Below are positions 19,452 to 26,182 of a stretch of 32,469 bases of DNA, piece after piece; within the stretch, counting starts at the first letter, position 1, and each line of letters begins with the position of its first letter. The notes below the pieces were generated by a model, which ran no database searches, was not told the DNA's origin, and saw nothing but the letters and a program-made list of their open reading frames with translations. Origin of the DNA: an uncultured Synergistaceae bacterium (GTDB lineage: Bacteria > Synergistota > Synergistia > Synergistales > Dethiosulfovibrionaceae); assembly GCA_902489135.1 (NCBI GenBank), contig CABTYW010000016.1, positions 1 to 32,469 on the forward strand, written 5' to 3'. The translations under genes were made by a program, and so were the position numbers.

Positions 19452-19480
19452 ATTGTAGCAGTTTTGGGCGCTTTGCTCAA
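19452..19480 (-). promoter_or_regulatory. Promoter of metG
   Basis: On the minus strand TTGAGC (19480-19475) and TACAAT (19457-19452) are 17 bases apart. Transcription would start near 19445. Confidence 0.65.
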
Positions 19481-19570
19481 GAATTGATCCCGAAAGCGGA
19501 GCGGTCCGCCCCGGGCAGCGAACGCACGCTCTCCGCGTTCAGCCACCTTTGTCGGCGCCGAAACGTTCGT

Positions 19571-19610
19571 GGGGCTCCATAGGCGTCTCCGCCCATGGAG
19601 CCCCGCTTTT
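19571..19610 (+). terminator. Strong hairpin with terminator-like tail, no gene attached
   Basis: GGGGCTCCAT (19571-19580) and ATGGAGCCCC (19595-19604) form a 10-bp stem, extended inside by GGCG/CGCC with a four-base loop. GCTTTTA follows on the plus strand. No plus-strand gene precedes it. Confidence 0.5.
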
Positions 19611-19846
19611 ACGGCATGCGCGCGCTCCCAACGCCGCGCCGAGACCATGTGCCGAAGCCCGGTCGCAGCACGGCTTCGAGGCGATGAGGCGCCGATCTTC
19701 CATAAAAGCTGTCACCCAATAAAGAAATTGCGGCATCGCAGCCGGAAGTCTATCGAGGAAAACCGATCGAAACCTTTTTATTGACTTGAACTCCGGATTT
19801 TTCAAACACAAAAGTCTTGAAAACCGCCGGGCTCTCAAGAACCGTC

Positions 19847-19882
19847 ACCGCCGCTTTGAAGGCGGCCTCGGCGGTTTTTTTT
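19847..19882 (+). terminator. Plus-strand terminator with eight-T tail, no gene attached
   Basis: ACCGCCG (19847-19853) pairs with CGGCGGT (19869-19875) and is followed by eight T. A second ACCGCCG copy at 19822-19828 and an inner CCGCC/GGCGG pairing could compete with the stem. The 555 bases from 19447 to 20001 contain no convincing protein gene. Besides these two hairpins there is a TTACTTCA/TGAAGTAA stem at 19928-19949. Confidence 0.55.
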
Positions 19883-20001
19883 CAGTCTTTAACGCAGAAG
19901 AATCTTGATGAAAAAGTCGTGAGGCTTTTACTTCATTGGCTTGAAGTAAGGGATCGGTTTTTCAGTTTTACGCGATGACGCAATGAAAATCGGTACGCAC
20001 C

Positions 20002-20556
20002 TTACTCCGGAATTTTCAGTTTCGTTCTGGCGTTGAAGATTTCAAGCGCCGAAGAGATTTTGCCGATGAACTCGTTCATTTTATCGGCTTCTTCGTTCTT
20101 TTTCTTCTCATCGTAATAGAGAACGGGAGAAACCGTCCCCGCCGTATCGGAATTTTTCCCAGCGGAAAAGGCGCGCGCGTACATCTCGTTGCCCGTGTTG
20201 CAGTTCAGTGAGGCATAAATGCCGTTGAAATACTGGCACGCCGTGCTTTTGATGTGCAAAAGTTCGACAATGCTGTATTTAAAGCCGTCAATTTCCAACA
20301 CCGAGACAGAGTTGGTGTAGGCCAGACACCTCTTGATGTACAGCAGTCTGTTGATCAGATCTTTCGTGGACGCCACAAAAGCGGCCACCTGCTTTTTCTG
20401 TTCCGCCGCCGTGCCGAAAGCGGGAATCATGGTATTGACGCCGCTGGCGTATTTTTCGATATTCACAAGGTTCTTCTGAATTCGGCTTTCCAAAATGGGA
20501 ACTTCATGCAAAGCCTCAATGACATACATTTCTGAAAAATTTTCCATGGATCTCAT
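20002..20556 (-). CDS. Hypothetical protein, mostly helical, 184 residues
   Basis: I do not recognise this protein with confidence. It looks soluble and largely alpha-helical: there is no signal peptide or long hydrophobic segment, and charged and hydrophobic residues alternate. A central stretch reads LINRLLYIKRCLAYTNSVSV followed by EIDGFKYSIVELLHIKS. That order of helix, short turn with DG, and helix recalls the DIP1984/septicolysin family only loosely. The ATG at 20556 is preferred because AAGGG lies four bases before it. A longer frame begins at 20748, but its extra 64 residues look like translated leader. A promoter at 20836-20863 would give a leader of about 270 bases. Base composition is intermediate between the housekeeping genes and the island. 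Confidence 0.6.
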   Translation of the reverse strand: MRSMENFSEMYVIEALHEVPILESRIQKNLVNIEKYASGVNTMIPAFGTAAEQKKQVAAFVASTKDLINRLLYIKRCLAYTNSVSVLEIDGFKYSIVELLHIKSTACQYFNGIYASLNCNTGNEMYARAFSAGKNSDTAGTVSPVLYYDEKKKNEEADKMNEFIGKISSALEIFNARTKLKIPE

Positions 20557-20835
20557 CCATCCCTTCTTCATGAACACAAGCGGGAACCGTGAAATTTTGA
20601 CGCCGCAAAAGCCACGGCAACATCTCAAAAAACGTTCCTTCGCCTGCACGGCAAAAATCTCAACTTCCGGGCAGATCAAAACAGAATTTTCTCCCCCAAA
20701 CGGCAGGCGCTTCAGCCCCATCCCACGTGCTCTCCCCCTGCACCCCAAGATCCGTAAAAGACGGAGCGCTTCTTTCGCTGCGAGGTGACTCCATAGCGCA
20801 AGGCCGTAACGCCGCCGAGGTCAGGAAAGTATTTA

Positions 20836-20863
20836 AGTATACCACATTTTTACATCCCGTCAA
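20836..20863 (-). promoter_or_regulatory. Promoter upstream of the hypothetical gene
   Basis: On the minus strand TTGACG (20863-20858) and TATACT (20841-20836) are 16 bases apart. Transcription would start near 20829. The bases 20557-20829 between it and the chosen start codon show no recognised gene. A short in-frame extension of the hypothetical protein is the main alternative. Confidence 0.6.
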
Positions 20864-21176
20864 GATGGAGATGCCGTTTCGTGCCCAGTGAGCATAGATT
20901 TAGCAAACATGCTGGACAACGAAGCTGCAATGAGAAAGCCGCCAGGAAGCCGCATCTCTTTGAGTTTTGATGATCATATTTTTGCCGCTCCCGAAGCCAG
21001 CAATGAGATAAAAGACGCAACAGAGAAAAGAGCGCTTCTGCCCCACTGAAGTGACTGCGCTCGACTTTGCCGCTGCAGCGCGGAATGTAGGGACGGAGCA
21101 ATTTGTGCGTGATCTTTAATTTTCTCGCAGTTTTCTTAATAGGAGTGAGACAGACCGTCCCGTTTTCAGAATTCAA
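20850..21176 (-). pseudogene. Decayed DDE transposase remnant (IS3/IS481-like integrase core)
   Basis: The minus-strand translation contains ITHKLLRPYIPRCSGKVERS, which closely matches the conserved integrase-core segment of IS481/IS3-type transposases (commonly written HKLIRPYTPRHNGKVERSH). An ENGT just upstream resembles the DNG motif. After KVERSH the expected continuation appears in another frame (GQKRSF), so there is a frameshift. The N-terminal part, including the first catalytic aspartate, is missing. It cannot be functional. It marks the left border of the AT-rich plus-strand island. Confidence 0.65.
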
Positions 21177-21368
21177 CGGAAGCCCTGTATTTTTCTCTGT
21201 GCTGAAAAAAACTCAATGCCACCCTATGACTTTTATGTTGCATTTCAAAATTAATGGTTTCGCCTGACATTATTTATAGTACATCTGGATGTTTTCTTTG
21301 CATTGGGCGGTATTTGTAAAGTGAATTTTCAAACTTTAACAGATACTATAACAGTACGCGCAGTGATA

Positions 21369-21384
21369 GATTGACCGATCAATC
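21369..21384. promoter_or_regulatory. Candidate operator in front of the island genes
   Basis: GATTGA-CCGA-TCAATC is a perfect 6-bp inverted repeat with a four-base centre, the size of many TetR-family operators. A possible -10 box TATAAC lies at 21347-21352 without a good -35, so the repeat would fall just after the transcription start. The 334 bases from 21177 to 21510 otherwise contain no gene. Confidence 0.35.
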
Positions 21385-21510
21385 GTGACATTTAGGAATA
21401 GAGAGGAGGACGTATCGCATAAACTACAGTCAAATAATTTTTTGCCATTATACCTAATTCTTTGTTTCTCTGTATGCGCTATCTTTATCAGATTACAGGA
21501 GGAAGCCATT

Positions 21511-22704
21511 ATGAATCAGGAAAATAATCCAAACAGATGGGCAATATTATTTTTCGGCATGATTTGTATGTTAATTATGGGCGTTTGCTACACATACAGC
21601 CTCTTTCAGCCCCATATTATGCAACACTTCAATGTAGACTCTCCCACAGCAAGTCTGCCATTTACAATATTTATAGCGGTGTTCTGCGTTGGTAATTTTA
21701 TCGGCGGTCGCATGCAACAAAAATACAGCATTAAGAGAACATTGATCGTCGGCTACGTTCTGATGGTTCTTGGCTGGCTTATCTCTGCTTACCTCCCCGC
21801 TCGTATGTTTTCAGCCATGTATATAACTTTTGGTTGCCTTTTCGGTATCGGCGACGGAATCGTCTATAACGTTATTGTATCGCTGATGCCTAAGTGGTTT
21901 GTGGATCGTAAGGGACTTGCTTCAGGCTTAACTATGGCTATGCTCGGCATGTCTGCAACGGTCTTCAGCCCCTTTGTCAGCAGTTGGCTTAAAAACTACG
22001 GCTATACTACGTCATTTCTTATCGTAGCTGCAATTTATGCGGGCATTGGGGTGTTTGGCACTCTTACAATGAAGTTACCACCGACAGGATTTATGTCCGA
22101 CTATGTTGACAGAGGCCCCATTCTTACCTCTAAAAAGCAGTATGAAGTTCATGAAGTACTTCACCTCAAAGAGTTTTGGATCATTATGGGACTATATTTC
22201 TGTGCCGTTCCCGCTTATCTGCTGTTGAGTGCTATCTTTGTCAGCTACGGCGCTGATAGAGGCTTAACTCCGGCACTCGCCACACTTGGTGTCAGTGCCG
22301 CTTCTATGTGCCAAGTCGGGGGACGTTTTCTTATCCCTACCATTAGCGACAAGATTGGACGCAAGGCAGCCTTTGCTCTTAGTTTTTTAATTACCGCCGG
22401 TGGTGTTGCCCTGCTGAGCATTGCTACAGGCCCCCTTTATGTAACATGTTTCAGTCTCTTGAGTTTCTCCTTTGGGGGATGCCAAGCATGCTTCGCGCCG
22501 ATTGCTGCTGACCGTTTCGGCACGAAGAATGTGGGAACCATATTGTCTCTGACAATGATTGGATTCGGTACTGGTTCAATTGCCAGCTCTATTGCTGCCA
22601 AGCTTCTCGGTACGGCAGCTGCCTTCACCTGCGCTGGCACTGTAGCTGTCATTGGTATCCTTCTGGTCACCGCCCTTCCGAGTGCGAAAAAAGTTGGGGC
22701 GTAA
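21511..22704 (+). CDS. MFS transporter, oxalate/formate-antiporter-like (OFA) subfamily
   Basis: The 397-residue membrane protein has about 12 hydrophobic segments and begins NRWAILFFGMICMLIMGVCY, the pattern of OFA-type major facilitator carriers. A DRKG motif (WFVDRKGLASGL) lies in the first half and an SDKIGRKAAF loop in the second. The ATG is chosen over a frame that starts 42 codons earlier because GGAGG stands nine bases before it. It is the first gene of a plus-strand group with grdE- and grdB-like genes, so it probably imports their substrate or exports a product. OFA members carry many small carboxylates, so the substrate is not predictable. The gene is clearly more AT-rich than the flanking housekeeping genes. 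Confidence 0.85.
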   Translation: MNQENNPNRWAILFFGMICMLIMGVCYTYSLFQPHIMQHFNVDSPTASLPFTIFIAVFCVGNFIGGRMQQKYSIKRTLIVGYVLMVLGWLISAYLPARMFSAMYITFGCLFGIGDGIVYNVIVSLMPKWFVDRKGLASGLTMAMLGMSATVFSPFVSSWLKNYGYTTSFLIVAAIYAGIGVFGTLTMKLPPTGFMSDYVDRGPILTSKKQYEVHEVLHLKEFWIIMGLYFCAVPAYLLLSAIFVSYGADRGLTPALATLGVSAASMCQVGGRFLIPTISDKIGRKAAFALSFLITAGGVALLSIATGPLYVTCFSLLSFSFGGCQACFAPIAADRFGTKNVGTILSLTMIGFGTGSIASSIAAKLLGTAAAFTCAGTVAVIGILLVTALPSAKKVGA

Positions 22705-22792
22705 GGGACTTAATGTCAAGCTTCAGTCATCACGGCCTCACGCACTTAATATAAAAAGGGTGAAAAAGACTTCTTGAAAGGAAGTGCAGATT

Positions 22793-24061
22793 ATGGGTAA
22801 AAGGTTACAGATTGACTATGTCCATGTCCACGATGTTCAGTTTGGTGAAAAGACTTCCCTTGTAAATGGCATGTTGACCATTAATAAAGAAGAAGCGATG
22901 AAGATCGTTAACAGCGATCTGTTTGGAAGAATTGATCTGAAAATTGCCAAGCCAGGTGAAAGTTGCCGTATTCTAAGCATTCACGATGTTATGCAGCCTC
23001 GTTGCAAGGCAGACCATCCTGAAGAGTCTTACCCAGGCATCTGGGGCAAACTCGCACCTACTGGTGAAGGACGGACTGTCGCACTGAAAGGCGTTGTCAT
23101 CTCCGACATCTACTATGCAAAGTGTAATATCAAGTATTACCTCGATATGGGCGGAGAATGCGCTAAATACAGTAATTTTTCTCGCCACATCCACGTTTGC
23201 ATTGATGCAACTCCAGGTGAGGGGGTCACCGATGCAACTTATGCAGAAGCTCTCAAACATGCATCATTGTCGCTGAACGTTTATCTGGCCAAGCTAGCTA
23301 TTGCGCTCAAGCCCGACGAGACTGAGGTTTATGAGCGCAAACCTGTGGATCCGTCAAAACATTTGCCTAAAGTCGCCTATTTTGTGACACACATGGCCTC
23401 ACATGACACATGGAATTTCCTGTACTATGGCCAAAGCGCCTTGAACTTCTTGCCCATTGTGGTACAGCCAACGGAAATTCTTGACGGAGCCATGATTTGG
23501 CGCTATTGGGAACCCAATTATTTCTTGCAAAATGAAGTCTATATCAAAGAACTCATGAAAAGGCACGGCAAAGATCTAGAATTCGTAGGCATTGTTTTTG
23601 CCAATAATGTCATGAAAATTGACTGTAAGGACGCCATGGGAATGATTGCCGCTACCCTGTGCAAGGAGACGTTAGGGGCTGATTGCGTTATGCTGAATAA
23701 ATCTGGCATGGGACATTGCCAGCTTGATTCAGCCCTTGCCTTCAACTGGTGTCAGAGGCTTGGCATGCCGACAGTCCTCAATCTTTCGGCCGTCTCCAAT
23801 GATCAGCCCGGTGACATGCTGGTCATCGCGGATCCCAATGTCGATGCCGTTATTAACAGTGGGCGCAACTGGGATCTCAACCACCCCAGAGTCGAGCGTC
23901 TGATTGGGGAGCATTCCAACGTTCCGTGTCTGCTGGGCATTGACCCTTGGGGGCCTTTTACTCATACTACGAACTTCTGTTACCAAGGAATATGGTCTCA
24001 ACTCGGTGACTGTTATGTAACCACTGACAGTGACATCGTCCCTGCAGTTAAGGAGGCTTAA
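22793..24061 (+). CDS. GrdE-like glycine/sarcosine/betaine reductase component B subunit, lacking the pyruvoyl site
   Basis: This 422-residue protein aligns along its length with GrdE, the proprotein subunit of component B. Shared landmarks include HDVQFGEKT, KPGESCRI, TGEGRTVALKGVV, PTEILDGAM (near 227-234) and KRHGKDLEFVGIVFANN. In known GrdE the segment after the TE-x-DGA motif contains Asn-Cys, where self-cleavage generates a pyruvoyl group. Here residues 235-248 read IWRYWEPNYFLQNE, with no cysteine, serine or threonine, so that cofactor probably cannot form. The start at ATG 22793 follows AAAGGAA. The stop lies two bases before the grdB-like ATG, so the two are translated together. The comparison with GrdE is from memory, so the exact alignment should be confirmed. 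Confidence 0.82.
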   Translation: MGKRLQIDYVHVHDVQFGEKTSLVNGMLTINKEEAMKIVNSDLFGRIDLKIAKPGESCRILSIHDVMQPRCKADHPEESYPGIWGKLAPTGEGRTVALKGVVISDIYYAKCNIKYYLDMGGECAKYSNFSRHIHVCIDATPGEGVTDATYAEALKHASLSLNVYLAKLAIALKPDETEVYERKPVDPSKHLPKVAYFVTHMASHDTWNFLYYGQSALNFLPIVVQPTEILDGAMIWRYWEPNYFLQNEVYIKELMKRHGKDLEFVGIVFANNVMKIDCKDAMGMIAATLCKETLGADCVMLNKSGMGHCQLDSALAFNWCQRLGMPTVLNLSAVSNDQPGDMLVIADPNVDAVINSGRNWDLNHPRVERLIGEHSNVPCLLGIDPWGPFTHTTNFCYQGIWSQLGDCYVTTDSDIVPAVKEA

Positions 24062-24063
24062 CA

Positions 24064-25377
24064 ATGACCAAAAAAGTAGTACATTATATCAACCAATTTT
24101 ACGCCGGCATCGGCGGAGAAACAGAAGCCAGCGTGGGCTTATCAATAAAGGATGGTCCCGTCGGCCCCGGTATCGCTCTCGAAAAAGCTTTAGGCGGCGA
24201 TTATGAAATCGTAAAAACGATAATTTGCGGAGACAATACCATTGCTGAAAAGGCTGATTTAATCCTGCCTCAGATCGTACAGATTGTAAAGGAAGCTAAT
24301 GCAGACCTCTTTGTTGCCGGCCCCGGTTTTAACGCCGGACGTTACGGCCTGGGTTGTGGCAGTAGCACCGCCGCAGTAACGGAACAACTTCATATTCCTG
24401 CCGTAACAGGGCTCTACTCGGAGAACCCCGGCACCGACCTCTACAAGAATCGGTGTTACATTTTGCAAACCAGCAACAATGCATATCACATGTCAGAAGC
24501 TCTGAAACAAATCGCTGAGTTTGCCAAAAGACTTGTCTCCGGAGCTTCCATCCGTGATGGAAAGGAAGAACACTATCACGGTAGTGGTCCAGCTGTTATT
24601 ATTGATTACTCAGTTCCCGCACCTGTTCGTGGAATTAATATGCTGCTGGCGAAAGCCTCCGGAGCACCCTATCACACTGAGGTCATGATGCCTAATCATG
24701 AACAAATTCCTATTCCCACATTAAACAAACCCTTATCCGAATGTCGCATCGCTGTAGTAACCGATGGCGGTCTCGTCCCCAAGGGCAATCCTGACGGGCA
24801 AGTTCCCACAAATTCCAAAGCGTTTAAGGAATATTCCGTAGCAAAAATGGAAAGCCTCCAGGCTAAGGACTGGGAAGTCAGCCATCAGGGTTATAACAAT
24901 GCCTTTGTTCTTGCCGATCCTAATCGTCTTGTTCCCATTGACGCTTTGCGCCGCTTAGCTGACGCTGGTGTCATCGGTTCTGTTAACGATACCATTTTTT
25001 CCACTGCAGGTGTTATGACCCCTATGGAAAAATGCAAATCCTTTGGAGAAAACATTGCAAAAATTCTAAAGAAGGAGGGTGTTGATGCAGTTATAGAGAC
25101 AAGCACCTGAGGAACTTCAAGTCGTGGCGGGTCCATGATTACAAAAGAAATTCAGCGGGCAGGCATACCTGTTGTCCAAGTGACCAACCTTACCAAAATC
25201 GCCGAAGGTATAGGTGCCAACAGAATTCTGCGCGGTAACAGCGTGCTCCACGTTTTTGGTGATCCTTCGCTGCCGTTGGCCAGTGAGCAGAAATTCCGCG
25301 AAGAGAAGGTAAAGCAAGCTCTCAACCTTCTTGAAAAAACACCGGAAGGAGGTAAAACAGCTATCATCGAAGAGTAA
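24064..25377 (+). CDS. GrdB-like reductase component B subunit, selenoprotein (in-frame UGA = Sec)
   Basis: The 437-residue GrdB-family protein is interrupted by TGA at 25108-25110 (residue 349). Translation continues in the same frame to a TAA at 25377 with clear homology on both sides: VIETST-U-GTSSRGGS then EIQRAGIPVVQVTNLTKIAEG. GrdB proteins carry Sec at exactly this place in a UGTxxRxG motif. In glycine reductase this residue attacks the substrate carbon. Other features are the N-terminal VHYINQFYAGIGGE, GPGFNAGRYGLGCG and VTDGGLVPKGNPDG. Residue 355, often Cys in the family (UGTCTRCG), is Gly here. It follows the grdE-like gene by two bases and ends before a hairpin. The substrate is unknown. 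The organism must have selenocysteine machinery elsewhere. Confidence 0.9.
25120..25140 (+). promoter_or_regulatory. Candidate bacterial SECIS hairpin
   Basis: Starting nine bases after the UGA, AGTCGTGG pairs with CCATGATT (two G-U pairs), leaving the loop CGGGT. A guanine is the second loop base and lies about 19 bases after the UGA. Both points fit known bacterial SECIS elements. Confidence 0.6.
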
Positions 25378-25396
25378 AACAACTTAAAAAACAATA

Positions 25397-25433
25397 AAAG
25401 TATGGACAGTCCTCTCCTGACTGTCCATACTTT
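25397..25433 (+). terminator. Hairpin after the grdB-like gene
   Basis: AAAGTATGGACAGTC and GACTGTCCATACTTT form a perfect 15-bp stem with a seven-base loop. The tail is A/T-rich with only short T runs. It lies 19 bases after the selenoprotein stop and 36 bases before the next gene, so it may separate or attenuate the two. Confidence 0.65.
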
Positions 25434-25468
25434 ATATAAATTCTGACATATCCCAAGGAGGCATTTAT

Positions 25469-26065
25469 ATGATTCAAATTAAAATGTTCACCGATATCAT
25501 ATGTGAGTGGTGCTATTTGGCTTGGAACATATTAGATACACTGCACAATTCCTATGATTTTAAAGTCGATTGTCTTTGGTATGAGATTCATCCAGAGACT
25601 CCGCCTCAAGGAATGCCTATGAGACAGCACAACATTCGCTATAAGCACTTTTTCGATGTTCTCAATAAATTGGGAGCCCCTTATAATCTTGAACTCGCCT
25701 GTAAAGAACACTTTGCCAACACACGCCATGCATTGCTATTAATGATCTATGCCCGCGAAGCAGGCAAAGAAAGAACTTTTATGCAATCCGTATGGGACGC
25801 ATACATGAAGAGGGGACAAGATATCAGCACTCCCGAACAAGTAGCAGCGCTGGCGCTGGAGGTAGGGATTTCTCCCGCAGGTGTTCAACAGGCTTTTTCT
25901 GATCCGCATTATGCAGATGTACTGGAACATAACTACCAACTGAGCCTTGCTTATAACACGAAGAGTGTCCCGTCTTTCATTGTTAACGACGAATATCTTC
26001 TTACAGGCGTGCAACCCTGTGACACATGGTCAAAACTGTTCGATAAAATTTTAAAAACGAAGTAA
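25469..26065 (+). CDS. DsbA-family thiol oxidoreductase (FrnE-like)
   Basis: The 198-residue protein has a thioredoxin-fold start MIQIKMFTDIICEWCYLAW with the redox pair CEWC at residues 14-17. A helical insertion follows, with FANTRHALLLMIYAREAGKE. The cis-proline segment SVPSFIVNDEYLLTGVQP lies near the C-terminus. This is the layout of FrnE/2-hydroxychromene-2-carboxylate isomerase-type DsbA proteins. No signal peptide is seen, so it acts in the cytoplasm. The ATG is preceded by AAGGAGG. Sitting between a selenocysteine reductase and its apparent regulator, it may recycle or oxidise a thiol/selenol partner. That role is inferred from position only. Confidence 0.8.
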   Translation: MIQIKMFTDIICEWCYLAWNILDTLHNSYDFKVDCLWYEIHPETPPQGMPMRQHNIRYKHFFDVLNKLGAPYNLELACKEHFANTRHALLLMIYAREAGKERTFMQSVWDAYMKRGQDISTPEQVAALALEVGISPAGVQQAFSDPHYADVLEHNYQLSLAYNTKSVPSFIVNDEYLLTGVQPCDTWSKLFDKILKTK

Positions 26066-26182
26066 AAGAAAGTTCACGCCAAGCTGTTAACTCATCAATA
26101 CATATGCATACGATACGATTTTATCCCAAGCTCGAACAGGGTACGTTGTTTAACTTGTTCTCTGAAATAAAGGAGTACTCTC

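Noticed and set aside
19352..19480. T-box riboswitch in front of metG
   Set aside because: The terminator-like hairpin suggested it, but there is no T-box consensus, and the likely promoter leaves no room for a specifier stem.
17369..19582. Plus-strand reading frame of 737 codons
   Set aside because: It is an antisense shadow of metG, with low-complexity His/Arg/Gln-rich translation.
19447..19900. RNase P RNA, tmRNA or SRP RNA in the gene-free stretch
   Set aside because: None of the conserved core segments of these RNAs could be found on either strand.
24064..25110. grdB-like gene as a pseudogene truncated by a stop codon
   Set aside because: The stop is TGA at the exact Sec position of GrdB proteins, the frame stays open beyond it, and a SECIS-like hairpin follows.
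25135..25377. Separate small plus-strand gene after the grdB-like frame
   Set aside because: It is the C-terminal part of the selenoprotein, in the same frame after the UGA. Reading it as an independent gene would split a continuous GrdB homology.
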